Program-made: the position numbers and the translations under genes
Notes under the pieces: generated by a model
Databases searched by the model: none
What the model was told of the DNA's origin: nothing
What the model saw: the letters and a program-made list of their open reading frames with translations, nothing else
Shown: one piece after another, positions 46,387 to 57,400 of the stretch
Layout of the letters: each line of letters opens with the position of its first letter
Numbering within the stretch: the stretch's first letter is position 1
Origin: Scatophagus argus
Lineage: Eukaryota; Chordata; Actinopteri; Scatophagidae
Assembly (NCBI RefSeq): GCF_020382885.2
Contig: NC_058502.1
Span: 6,767,501-6,831,500, forward strand
Direction: 5' to 3'
DNA: 64,000 nt

Positions 46387-47542
46387 GCAAACAGTCTGCA
46401 CGCGCAACGTCTTTAAACAAGGCTGCAATCATTATCACATTGACAAATGCAACCGTAGACACACGAGGTTTTAACCTGACAAATGCAGCTGTATCTCATA
46501 ATGACCGGCGATGTAAAACAAGTATCCATTCAACAACAACAGCAACAACAAAAATTAGGCCTAAATTAAAATAACCAGATGGACCCCCTCCCCCAGCCAC
46601 AGAGTCCTCACAGCTCTTATTGTAAACATTCAATCCGTCATAAGCTTCGGTTTATGTGTCTGCAGTTTCACCTCGCACCTACACATACGGGGGATATTTT
46701 AATCCCTTTAGATTCAAACTGTCTGACTCTTGTTGGTGGCTTAATTTGCACAAATCACAAACAGTTTTAAAAAAATACATATATCTTAAATTGACAAGCC
46801 TTTAGTGGTAAGTAAACCATTATTTTACGATGACACCGTTTACAAATAAAGCGCCATCAGGCCCCACTGTGTCAACTCTCAACAGTATGTTTTTATCCTG
46901 AAAAAATATCACAATAACCTTGCAAGCTTTAAAAGAGCCGAGATGCGTGACGACACCTTCGTTATGTGCGAGCTTTACTAGATTCTTCATAGATGTGTTA
47001 AATAAAAGGAAGGAGGGAAAACATGAAGCTCTTCCTCTCGTCCTGTCAGTCCGCTGAGTCCTGCTTTCTGCGCTTGTGGCTCTTTGACTCGCGCGTATCT
47101 GCTGCCATCTTGTGGTTCAATTGTAGAAGCGCGCTTTCGTCACGCAGTACTTTTCGCTCTCGTGCTCGAAGCTAAACGCAGCCGCAGATCGAACTCTGCG
47201 TAACTTTCAAAAACTCTTTGATAGCCCAAACACGCGAGACGCTGCGTCCTTTCTGTGCGTCTGACTCGTGCGGTGTTGTGAAAGGCGGACAAAAGTATTG
47301 GTACAGTATATATCAGTCTTTGGCGTTACGTTCACTGTGAATGCAGCAGTGGCAGCAGAGCCTTTGTTGAACGGACTTCAGTTTAAGATAGACGACATTT
47401 GCACGCTGACGGGCTCCTCTGGCCCCACAGAGGGTCTCATTAGCTGGCGTACTTTGTTCCAACATGCTGATCAACAGTTGTGCAAACTTTTGGGGCACTT
47501 CGGAGAACTATGATTAAAGCTCAAGGAACGCGAACATTTTAG

Positions 47543-47548
47543 TTTATT
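47543..47548 (-). terminator. Possible poly(A) signal of the EPCIP-like gene
   Basis: AATAAA on the minus strand about 350 bases past the stop codon. It is the nearest clear hexamer I found; transcript data would be needed to confirm it. Confidence 0.4.
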
Positions 47549-47896
47549 TATGTATAGTCATAATTTGCAGATTTGTGCCAAAACGTGTTTTTACTTTGTA
47601 CTGAAAACAAATGGATCGTGGAGTACAGAATACAAGGGTGTTTAGACAATAGTTCAATAGGTCAGTTTCAATGTTTCTTTGTGTTCACTCTCTTAGGAAA
47701 CTTATTTATCAGTCCAGCCCTAAATGCAACACAGTCTGTAAACTAATGAACATTTTGGCTCCCATTTTTTCCCCCACAGAAAATATAAACCAGAGCTTTA
47801 GACCTACAACAAATGAGATCCAAACTTCTGAAATTCAGGATTCCTAAACTCTGAATCATCCGCCTCCCGTCGCCCTACTCAGAGAGTATCTTGGTC

Positions 47897-48724
47897 TCAG
47901 TACACAAAGCTGACGTATATGACAGATGTCTCTGGTAGTTTCGGTAGGTGGAGGTCAGGAAAGGGCAGCATGCCATCATTGTCTATGTGAGTCTGGACTG
48001 TGTAGGCTTTCACCACTGCTCCCCACTCCAGCACTGAGCTGTGGATGATTCCCAGTCTGGCCTGTTCGTGATAAGCTGCTCCCAGCTCCCTGCCCAGGAA
48101 GATGTCTTGGATCTGGGGTGAGGACAAAGCCAGGGAATCTCTCCTCGGGTCCTGGTTTGTGTCTCTGTCCCTGTTGTATCTATTTGTGCCCAGGTGAGCA
48201 CCGTTATCTCTGTCTGGGTCAGTGTGTAAGTCTGTGTTCTTGGCTCTGTTTGCAACTGGACACTGGTGAGCCAGCCTCTGCGACAGGTTCACCACCGTCA
48301 GCCTCTCCAGGTGCTGCACAGCAAAATGTCCCTCCGGGGAGGAGGAGGAGGAGGAGGAAGAAGAAGAAGAAGCCGTCCCTCTGGATCCACCAGGGCCACA
48401 GTGGACCAGGGTGAGGTGCCTGACCTCCGAGTTGTTGAGCAGACGTGCCGTGTTCAATGGCGACGTGAACCAAACTGTTAAACGTCTCATCCTGAAAACA
48501 GGAGACGAGTGCGACTGGGGGCGGTGCAGCGCGGAAAGCTGGATGTCCTTGCATCTGCAGTCTGCTAGCGACGAGATGCTGCAGGGTTGCGGGTCCTGGC
48601 TGCAGGAGTAGTAGAAAAAGCTGGTGTGGGTCACGTAAGCCAGGCGCAGGTCGGATCGCTGCAGGGCCACGGACACGCACAGCAGCACGCAGAGGAACGA
48701 GGCAGGAGGGCTGAAGAGAGGCAT
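47897..48724 (-). CDS. epcip-like: Secreted protein resembling C21orf62/EPCIP
   Basis: A predicted secreted protein of 275 aa with a signal peptide (MPLFSPPASFLCVLLCVSVA) and no later membrane segment. The mature N-terminus has a Cys cluster (YYSCSQDPQPCSISSLADCRCKD), then RLTVWFTSP, ARLLNNSEVRHLTLVHCG, two N-glycosylation sites (NNS, NLS) and a C-terminal VIYVSFVY. Order and spacing match human C21orf62 (exosomal polycystin-1-interacting protein, about 219 aa) as I recall it: CSC...CNC, LTIWFT, LLNFTLVQDL and a terminal tyrosine. This copy is longer because of a Ser run near 120-130 (from a GGA repeat) and an Asp/Thr/Arg-rich stretch near 165-195. The coding region is a single exon, as in the human gene. 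A CTCAG acceptor just upstream suggests a separate leader exon. I chose the first ATG; only GTG lies before it. Function is poorly known even in mammals. Confidence 0.75.
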   Translation of the reverse strand: MPLFSPPASFLCVLLCVSVALQRSDLRLAYVTHTSFFYYSCSQDPQPCSISSLADCRCKDIQLSALHRPQSHSSPVFRMRRLTVWFTSPLNTARLLNNSEVRHLTLVHCGPGGSRGTASSSSSSSSSSSPEGHFAVQHLERLTVVNLSQRLAHQCPVANRAKNTDLHTDPDRDNGAHLGTNRYNRDRDTNQDPRRDSLALSSPQIQDIFLGRELGAAYHEQARLGIIHSSVLEWGAVVKAYTVQTHIDNDGMLPFPDLHLPKLPETSVIYVSFVY

Positions 48725-49084
48725 CACTGCTGCAGGAGAGGCTCAGGTGGCATATTGTTGGTGTTCATGTGTGGATACCTGAGACTAAAGAAAAGAGAAC
48801 ACACACATTCAGTATCAGAGCAAAGGAAGGATGAGCGCTGACAGGCTGAGATGGTTGTTCAGTGTTTTTAGTGGCTTTTTATTGGTAGTTTCTTCATTTG
48901 TCCATTGCAAGACAATAGAAGGCCTTGTTTCACATGAGAGAAACGCACACGCTCAGTAAGGCACCCTGTGAAGCTCTCCGATGCTCTCTGACTGGATTTC
49001 AGATCGATGATCAGGCTCTTTGATGTTTTTTGTTTTCTCTTTGGTGACATGTGCATCTCTGCATTGATCTTTGACCCTGTGGAT

Positions 49085-49540
49085 ACACCTAAACTTGGTG
49101 GTGGGCCGTCAGGGCCAGCAAGGCCTTCTCTGCAGGCCTAAACACTATCACAAACACTGACCTACATTTACAACCTAAATTCTAATATTTGTTCCATGAA
49201 ATTGTATTAATTTATTCCCAACACTTTATTCTCTTCATTTCGTAGCATTTCTCCCGGCTGCACTGCTTCCAGTACGTGTATGTGGATGTTCGATTTTTGT
49301 CCAATCAGATTTCAGCCTCTGTGTGTTGCCACGTCAGTCTAATCTGCCCAGGGCCTTCAGAATCAGTAGTGCTGGCCCATGCAATTTAAACTATATTCGC
49401 CACTGACTGTTTCTTTAACCAATCAGATTTCAGAATCCTCGTCAGCTAGCTGGCTCTGGGAAGCGTCAGCATTCTTCCGTCCTCTGATTGGTCGGTCAGA
49501 GCAAAAGTCACAGCCAACTGCTCCTGATGATGTACATGGC
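49085..49540. repeat. Unidentified repeat-like segment
   Basis: It begins with GGTGGGCCGTCAGGGCCAGC, which I associate with fish interspersed repeats. The word AATCAGATTTCAG occurs twice (about 49305 and 49422), followed by an inverted CCAAT word. Family and ends are unknown. Confidence 0.3.
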
Positions 49541-50725
49541 ACAGTTGTGGTTGTAGTGTAGAGGTTTGGAGTTGTCTTAACTGTATTTCTTGTTGTATTA
49601 ATAGTGGTAATTATCCTCAACATGCAACATTCCTCGCCTTGTCATATTGCGTTTTTGGATAGTATTGATGTTTTTGGTATAATTGCGACGTGATAGTGGT
49701 TGTATTAAGATGTGGACTAAGTCAGGTGTGTCCCCACTGAAGGCCCAAGTACCAAATGCACGGCCCACCGCTGCCGAAACTGTAGTTTTTTGCAGTATCT
49801 CATGTTCGGTGCCATTTTATGCTGCAGTACATTATAAAGGTAAATATATATGTATGGTTTACTTCATTACTGACACCAGTGGGTACTCATTATTTTGCAG
49901 AATCTTGTTTTTAATACAAAATACGTGATTATCTTATAAACTATGATGCATTTAACCAACCAAAAGTCTATGAGCAAATGTGCAGGAGTATATTTATATT
50001 GTGGTATTTGGCACACAAAGATTCAAGATCAAAATTGCTGCTGCAGAAGCAGAGACGATCTTGTTTATTGCACTCGTTCTTCTATCTTGTCTAGAATTAG
50101 AGCCTACATTACCCACAATGCAACTCAACCACCAAAAGTTATCCATATTAGTCTTGTAAATTGCCTATGTTATATCTGTGATTTTTTGACTTTTGCAGAT
50201 GTTCTTTATGTCTTCTTTTTGTTATGCAACAAAGTACAAAGACAAATTCCTCGCATGGGGAAAACCTACTTGACAACAAACCTGATTCTGACTCAGGTTG
50301 TGCATGAAGCAAATGTGTCCTTAAGCTATTAGCCTCATGCAAAGATTAAGGAGCAGGCCACACAGCTCAGATAAACTCACTTGTTTTTCCTCACACACTT
50401 CACGCCAAGACTTAACACAACAGACTCATATGTAAAAATCTACCAAATCCACCATGAAGTAAAGCATCCAAATATTTCTTCCTCTGCTGTTCATTGCATT
50501 TAAAAAGTGACTCTATTCTGTAATTTTTATCTTTTGACAACACATCATGTCTTTTTCTTTTTCTTTACTGACTTTTACCCCATTTCATAATTTACAAGAA
50601 CTTTTTCCCCAACCCCTGGGAGCGGGTGTGAACCTGTTTTGTTTTTGTATATCAGCACAAAAAGTAATAACATTGGCTTGACACTGGAGGTTAAGTCCAG
50701 CAAGAGTGAGGGAAATGTTTATATG

Positions 50726-51234
50726 CAGTGGTGCGTATTTACTAAGTACATGTACTCAGGTACAAATTTTAGGTATTTTTACCTTACATGAATATTTCCA
50801 TTTTATGCAGTCTTGTTTTCATACCTCTCTGGTCCAGTGAGAACCAAATGTGTCCAAATCGGCCATTTGAGTGGATGAAGTGTTCATTTATGGGCTTTAG
50901 GAATTTCTCTTCCTTCTTCAGCTTCTTCAGTTTTTTTCCCCCACAAAGTTGGAAACTTCTCATAAGACAGTAATGCTACAAACATTTGATGATCTTACAA
51001 GAAACTATGCAACAGTATAAGCACCAGTTAAGTTCATCCCCGTCTTAAACAACCACAGCAGTGAAATACAACACAGACACTAATGCAGCAGTAATATTAA
51101 TCTAAAAAGATCAGATATGGCAGTAAAACACTGACAGGGAACTGCTCATGTTAAAGTAAAAGTTAAAGTAAATTTTGCCAGTAGTATTGTTATCTGTAGT
51201 GGAGTATCTTTTACAGAAGTAAAGGATTTGAATA
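50726..51234 (+). mobile_element. Non-autonomous DNA transposon-like repeat (MITE), copy 2
   Basis: It starts CAGTGGTGCGTATTTACTAA and continues with GTACATGTACTCAGGTAC. It ends with AGTAAAGGATTTGAATACTT, an end sequence I recall for this teleost family. The interior is non-coding. It resembles copy 1 at 18303-18669 in its left end and its AAGTAC words. Confidence 0.45.
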
Positions 51235-52263
51235 CTTGAATATGAAAACAAAATGCTCAGGTCATGTAAATAAACGCAGCCCTCCTTCAGCTCCTCTGTT
51301 TCTCATCCTTTGGGCCTACATGTTTTCTTACCGACGTGAAGAGTGTGGATATGGACGTATTCACAGCTGGTTTGGATCAGGACTTTGTGTCACACACACA
51401 CACACACACACACGCACATGTGCACTCTTACACAGTAAGAGTCATGTGCTGGGTGTGTACCTTCCTGTAGTACAGTTTTTGCATGACATTGTTTGGCACA
51501 GGGAGCCCACATTGAATTTCACATACACCAACACACACATTTAGAAAATTATAACTGTGAAGATCGCTCTGTGATTCCAGAGAAAACATTGTTCTGAAAC
51601 ACTGGCCTTTACAAAGGTCTGGAAAGATTTTTCTGGTTTGGCAATAATCTCGTGCGAGGAACATGGCCGTCAGCCTCATGCTGAAGCCGAGTTGACCGCT
51701 ACATTCTTCCTTTGGCCTGTGACATTAAACAGAAGTGAAATTACCATCTACAGTATAGCTAACATATACTTTCTCTTATTCTCATTGCCGGACTGTTTCA
51801 TAGTCTGTTTCAGTTTGTGTCAGCTCTTCATTGAAGCTCGAAGCCATGAGTTGAAACGCTTGACTTTGGAAAAGCCATCCGCAGGCTTGTGCATCACTAA
51901 AACACAAAGTTCACTGCGGTATGCTTGAAAAATGTGGGATCTCCGCTTAATTTGTACCCACTGACACACAAGCAGGCCAAACACTGCATGAAGAAATGTC
52001 AGGTGAAGGATTTTTAATGATGGAAAGTTATTAGACTCATTAGAGGACTGAAGTGTTGTGTGCATAAGGTGATCAGCTGTATTTAAAGGGTGAGTCTGTA
52101 ATATTATCTGTGCGAGGCTAGAGGCTCAGTCAAACAGTGACGTGTTTGTTCAATATAATGAACATAGTCACTGCAATTTATTTTGAGCCAGTACCATGAC
52201 ACCATCCTGCTACTTCAAATGCTCACAACTGTACCAAATATACCAATGAAAATAATCTCCAAC

Positions 52264-52277
52264 AAATGCGTTATTTG
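52264..52277 (+). repeat. SINE target-site duplication (left)
   Basis: AAATGCGTTATTTG recurs exactly at 52641-52654, directly after the SINE tail. Confidence 0.9.
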
Positions 52278-52640
52278 GCGGCACGGTGGTGCAGTGGTTA
52301 GCACTGTCGCCTCATAGCAAGAGGGTTCCAGGTTCGAATCCCGGTCTGGGTCCTTCTATGTGGAGTTTGCATGTTCTCCCTGTGCCTGCGTGGGTTTTCT
52401 CTGGGTTCTCCGGCTTCCTCCCACAATACCAAAAACATGCACATTAGGTTAATTGGCTACTCTAAATTGCCCCTAGGTGTGAATGTGAGAGTGTGTGGTT
52501 GTCTGTCTTTGTGTGTTGGCCCTGCGATTGACTGGCGACCAGTCCAGGGTGAACCCCGCCTCTCGCCCGTAGTCAGCTGGGATAGGCTCCAGCTCCCCCG
52601 CGACCCTGACGGATAAGCGGTATAGAAAATGGATGGATGG
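52278..52640 (+). mobile_element. Full-length tRNA-derived SINE
   Basis: A 363-bp element flanked by a perfect 14-bp target duplication. The head is tRNA-like, with pol III A box TGGTGCAGTGG (52287-52297) and canonical B box GGTTCGAATCC (52331-52341). A long body follows, then a tail GCGGTATAGAAAATGGATGG shared with a fish LINE that would supply the reverse transcriptase. It is of the type common in teleosts; I do not assign a precise family name. The exact duplication shows a complete, fairly recent insertion. Confidence 0.9.
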
Positions 52641-52654
52641 AAATGCGTTATTTG
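52641..52654 (+). repeat. SINE target-site duplication (right)
   Basis: Exact repeat of 52264-52277. Confidence 0.9.
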
Positions 52655-54369
52655 CAGCTGTTTTAAGAAGTTATTAATCCTCTCTAAAAGATGAAGTTCT
52701 GCGGTCATCTTCTGCATAGAAGCGAGTTACAAATGTTATAGAGCCACACACCCAGGAGGCTTTTGATTGTCTTCTTGGCAAGAACACGAATGAGCATATT
52801 TCCCCAAATGTTGAGCTGCGCTTTAAGAAAAAAAAAATCTCTACTTTAATTATGGCCTGTCGCTAGTGAGCCAAGCTATCCTGAGTGCTGGGAGCAAAGG
52901 GCAGATAGTGAGTGTCAGGAGTTGCCAGTTTTTGCTTTTTCCTCAGGCACCAAAATCATTCACTCCACACCTCCTTATGTCAAGATTAGGCTGCATAAGT
53001 ACCACAGTCATGGGTGAAAGGACTTTCAGCTCACTAAGATAGAAATGAATGAGTGTCTGACCACATGTCTGGCTCAGCTATGTATCATTGACTTTAACTT
53101 GAGGTGACTCAAACCTCAAATATGACAGTATTCACTCTTTTCATGTTATTTCTGGTTCGGGTGTGAGTTTTGTTTTGTTAAAACTCACTGAAATGACTCT
53201 GTTCACACCTTCTACTGCCTTGCTTATTCTCCAGAGAAAATCAGAAGCACTTCAGGCATTGCGGGTCTGTCACATCACTGCAGTTTTTCTTAACAGAACA
53301 GATTTGCGAGAATTTTTCTATTACATAACACAGACACAGGAATGCACAAGCTATGTAATGTAATTTGAGAGTATACATCCGGCTTGGCTGTCTCGTTCCT
53401 TTACACATACAAACATGATTTTTTAACAGTTGTTACAGTTAAACATAGTAAGTTTCCCAGTTTTCTGGTAAGTAACTCACCCCAGGTTGCTGTCGAAGAG
53501 CAGATATGTGAATGCGTCAGTTTGAGGGTGGGATGGGGAGGAAAAAATCTCACATCCAGCTGACGTCAGGATGTGGGAAGTATCCCAAACAGGAGGTTGT
53601 AACTTACTTAAAGTGGAGATTAAGTTCAGCTTTAAATGGTGTATACAAACATAGGCTATGTTCTCATCAGAACAGGCCTGAACCAATGGGAATCCCACAC
53701 ATAATGATGACACAATAGAAATCCATTTTATATACATTAATTTAAGAGGGTTATTATTATTAGACTCGGTTTGAATAATAATTACACATGCTACAAACAC
53801 AGCTAAACATTTCTGTAAATTACATTTTAAAACCTATTCCACTGTGTGTGTGTGTGAAAGTCATATTTACCACAATAATTGCATAGTATGTCTATCCAAC
53901 AATTCATCTGTTAGATAGTGCCAGTTAACTGCTTTAACAATTAATATGTTTTAAGTGGACGTCCTCTTAGGAGGAAAAATAGAAGAAATGCAAATTTCCC
54001 GCTTAGTCATGTTGTTGCATTCATATACTGTCGGCCAAATCAGGATTTGGACTTGAGTAGCTTATGAATGAATGGCGCAGGACTTTTATCGCATTCCGGT
54101 CTTTATTCTAAACACATCAACAATTTATATCAAGCTTTGTGCCACTTCTCGAATGAAACGACCGGACACCGGTCTCGGAAAGTGTAGCTTTAAGAAGTGT
54201 GGGAGAGGCAGGATGAGGGCGTTATTTTTCTCCTACAGATCCGGAATGCTACGCCAGTTGCTTCTGATTTTGGGAAGCGTCTTGATATTGTTCTCATCCG
54301 TTTCGCGAGTAAACGTTTGATTCAGTCTTCGAGAGGAAACTGCCAATGTGAGGCTTCTCCCCGTGAAGA

Positions 54370-54436
54370 ATGGACCTAACGATTTTAAATTCACTTTTCG
54401 TCTTTCATTTCGTGCTCCAAGGTGTAACGGCGGACG
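54370..54436 (+). CDS. ifngr1: ifngr1 exon 1 (signal peptide)
   Basis: ATG at 54370 and donor GTAAGC at 54437; leaves one base (phase 1). Encodes a 21-residue hydrophobic leader ending VTA. Confidence 0.8.
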
Positions 54437-57400
54437 GTAAGCAAACGCTAGCTACGTCACAGTCCTTATACTAGCTAACTTCTGCCTGAGTTAAATGCTA
54501 ATCTCAGCTGGGCTCCGCACACCAGAATCGCGAAATGAATCCAAATTTGTCACAGGACTTACGAAGTGTCAAATCTATATGAATGTAAGCTCGCATGTGG
54601 CTTGTCACAGCTGTTTCATTTGGAAATGTGAGCCGAGGACGGGCGGTCATTTCACAGGAAAACACCACAAATTCCAGCTAGCCGATAGCGCTTTGTCTGT
54701 TGTGAGGGAGTGGGAGAGATTTCCTGTAATACATCAAAACATGTGTCAGTATTTGGTACTGTTATCAACCAGCATGTGTGATATTGGGTAGTTGCTCTTG
54801 CTAACAATGTGCGCAGCTGTTGTACAGTATTCCAGCTTGTCAGCATCCGCAAAAGGTTTAATTTCATGAGATAGCAGTCGTTAGGGTGATATCACATCAT
54901 AGCTGGATTGTCTCTTCTTAAACCACTGTCGACATTGTGAACATCCAAAGAGCTCTTTAGCATGTTGTATAATCATAAAATGAACTCTCAGGAATCTTAC
55001 GTGTGAATATTTAATGAGACAGACTCTTATCATGGCGGACTACTTGAACAAACCTACCGATGAAGTAAATTGGCCTTCTGTTTTTTGGGGGTTTTCTGTA
55101 TTTCCTCCTTGTAGTTTTCGCTATTACCCAAGACTCTTCGTGTCATGTATTTTCTGCAGAGTTGCACAGTCTTCTTTAAGGGTTTGTAATCTGCCTGCTA
55201 TATAGCAACACAGTTTAGAAATCAAACCCTGCAGAAGCCAGGCGTAGTTGCAGTTATACGTTTGTGTATTGTGAATTTTGTGTGCTCTGCTGCATATGCA
55301 CATGCTCATTTCTTTTTTTTTTTAGAGATGGGTGAAAATGAGAGACAGTGCTTTAAATTTTGCAGTTTTGCTTCATTTGACATGAGTGACACAGAAAAGA
55401 CTATTTTAATTTTTTAAAAAAAAGAGGAATACGGTGGGTGATGAAAGTAGAACACGGGATTCACAGCTTAGAGCGAGAAAGCAATTTAATGCATTGTGAG
55501 GCCTTTCAGTCCTTTGACCAAATTAGCTTCCATGTCCAAATATGCCTACGCCATTGTACCAATGCCTGTAATAGGACTGTAGATTCTGCAAAAGTCTTGA
55601 TGACCGTATTTAATTCATAACCAATTAATTGGTTATGAATGTACATTCACTTATATAGATTCTCTGCAGTATGTGGGAATTGCCGCCACACACTTGATGC
55701 TAAAATGCATCTTCAATAATATGATTAGAAGTGAGGAGCACAAGCATTAGTGCATTTAGACTGGTGGGCGGTATGTCGTCACTTGTGTTGTGTGAGCACA
55801 AATTTGTCCCTGGCCACCTTAAAGTGTACTACTTAAGGTAATTGACAAAAAAGTAATCAACCAATCCAGCTTTTCAGTTATGAGTATTTTCTGCCATGAA
55901 ATACTCCATGAAAATATTGGTTGGTTGCAGCCCTGTTATTCCTAACACTGAGGAATTGATAACAAAAACGGCAGCACAAAAAAGACAACAACAACGAAGT
56001 GATTTCTTCAAATCTCAACTTCACTTCAAACTTTATTTGTCAGTATATTTTTACGTGCACTGAAATCCTTCCTCTGCATTTAACCCATCACTGATTGAAA
56101 CATGCAACATGCAGTGAAACACACAAAAGTAGTGGGCTGCAACTATCAAGCGCCCAGGGAGCAAATATTGGGTGTTCAGTGCCTTGTTCAAGGACACATC
56201 AGCTGGCTAATGGAGGGAGGGAGACATTGATTAATCACTCCACCACACCCAAATTTTATTTCCTGCCTGTCCGGGGGAAACGAACCGGTGACCCTCCGGT
56301 TACAAGCCACTTCTCCTCCTCCTCCTCCTCCTCCTCCTCTAGGCCACGGCTGCCCCCCAACACAATCGCTGATTCATTTAGGATCTGTTGACGTAAAGGG
56401 GTCTACGTTTATCAGCAAAAATCTATTTTTCTTCACATTGCTTATCTCTGTTTTCAGGTATTCAAACCTCTTGCTGTCGCAGTGCAGTTCTAATGCATGC
56501 AACGTCGCAATTTACTAACATCAAACGCAGACGCATTTGATGTGCGGACTCTTTTCTTCGGCCTGTGTGTGTTTTCCTGCTTAGCATGGCAGTGGTCAGG
56601 GCCTCATCGCACATGAAGTTAGGTTTGTAAGGGGAATTGAAATCCTTTCAGAAGAAGCTACTCGAACGGCATTTTAAACGCCTCTTCTGGTGTTAATAAA
56701 TAGTTAATTTGCCAAGTTTCACAGAGAGGGAAGTAAATCTCAACATTGTCTGATTAATATGTTTTCGTTGTCCTTTTAGAATTTAAGTATGTACCGTAAT
56801 CAACTTACAAACCCGGAAATCACTCATAGCTCTGCCAAAATTCAGGGGAGCTTCAGTGTTTTAAATGCTGCGTGCTCCTGCATATTGAGAGTAGATTCAA
56901 GAGTCTTTATTGTCATTATGCAAGCATAACGAAATTTTGTGCAGATTCTCAGCTTCAAAACACACTTATAAATAGGAAAAATAAAAAATTGCACACCTTA
57001 GAAAAAAAAAATATAAAATACAAAGTACAAAATGCAGAATACAGAGTGAGGTAGATAAAAACAAAGTGCACTAGTGCCAGACTATGTGTATGAGTGTTTC
57101 ACTGTAGGGGGGTTATTGCTTTAACAGCTCTGGGGAAGAAGCTGTCCCTGAGTCTGTTGGTGCTGGTTTTAATGTTCCTGTACCGCTTTCCTGATGGAAG
57201 CGGTACAAACAGTTTGTTGCCCGGGTGGGTGGGGTCTGTGGCAATGCGTCTTGCCTTCTTCTGGACTCGGGCAGTGTAAACTGAGTCCAGATCTGGTAGA
57301 CTGCAGCCCACAATCCCCTGTGCTGTCCTCACCACCCGGGCTAAATCTTTCCTGTCCTGTGCTGTACAACTGCCATACCACACAGTCACACTGAGACACA

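Larger units (their letters stand above)
40131..47540. other. Intergenic region between olig3-like and EPCIP-like genes
   Basis: No coding exon recognised. It holds a LINE 3' end (40801-41050), (TG)n near 40267-40294, long CA arrays (42220-42259, 43650-43674, 43851-43873, 44246-44264, 45519-45548, 46351-46386) and candidate regulatory blocks at 44060-44190 and 45580-46080. Confidence 0.6.
48725..54369. other. Divergent intergenic region between EPCIP-like and ifngr1
   Basis: The two genes point away from each other, so both promoters should lie here. Contents are a possible EPCIP leader acceptor at about 48780-48800, an unidentified repeat-like segment (49085-49540), a second MITE-like copy (50726-51234), (CA)n near 51391-51413 and a tRNA-derived SINE (52278-52640). 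Sequence just before 54370 is GC-richer and may be the ifngr1 promoter and leader, but I see no clear TATA box. Confidence 0.55.

Noticed and set aside
46161..46574. 137-aa plus-strand frame through a CA array
   Set aside because: Composition is microsatellite-driven and no domain is visible; the stretch is next to a regulatory-looking block.
52278..52350. A functional tRNA gene
   Set aside because: The A and B boxes belong to a SINE head with a long body, a LINE-like tail and target duplications; there is no proper cloverleaf.
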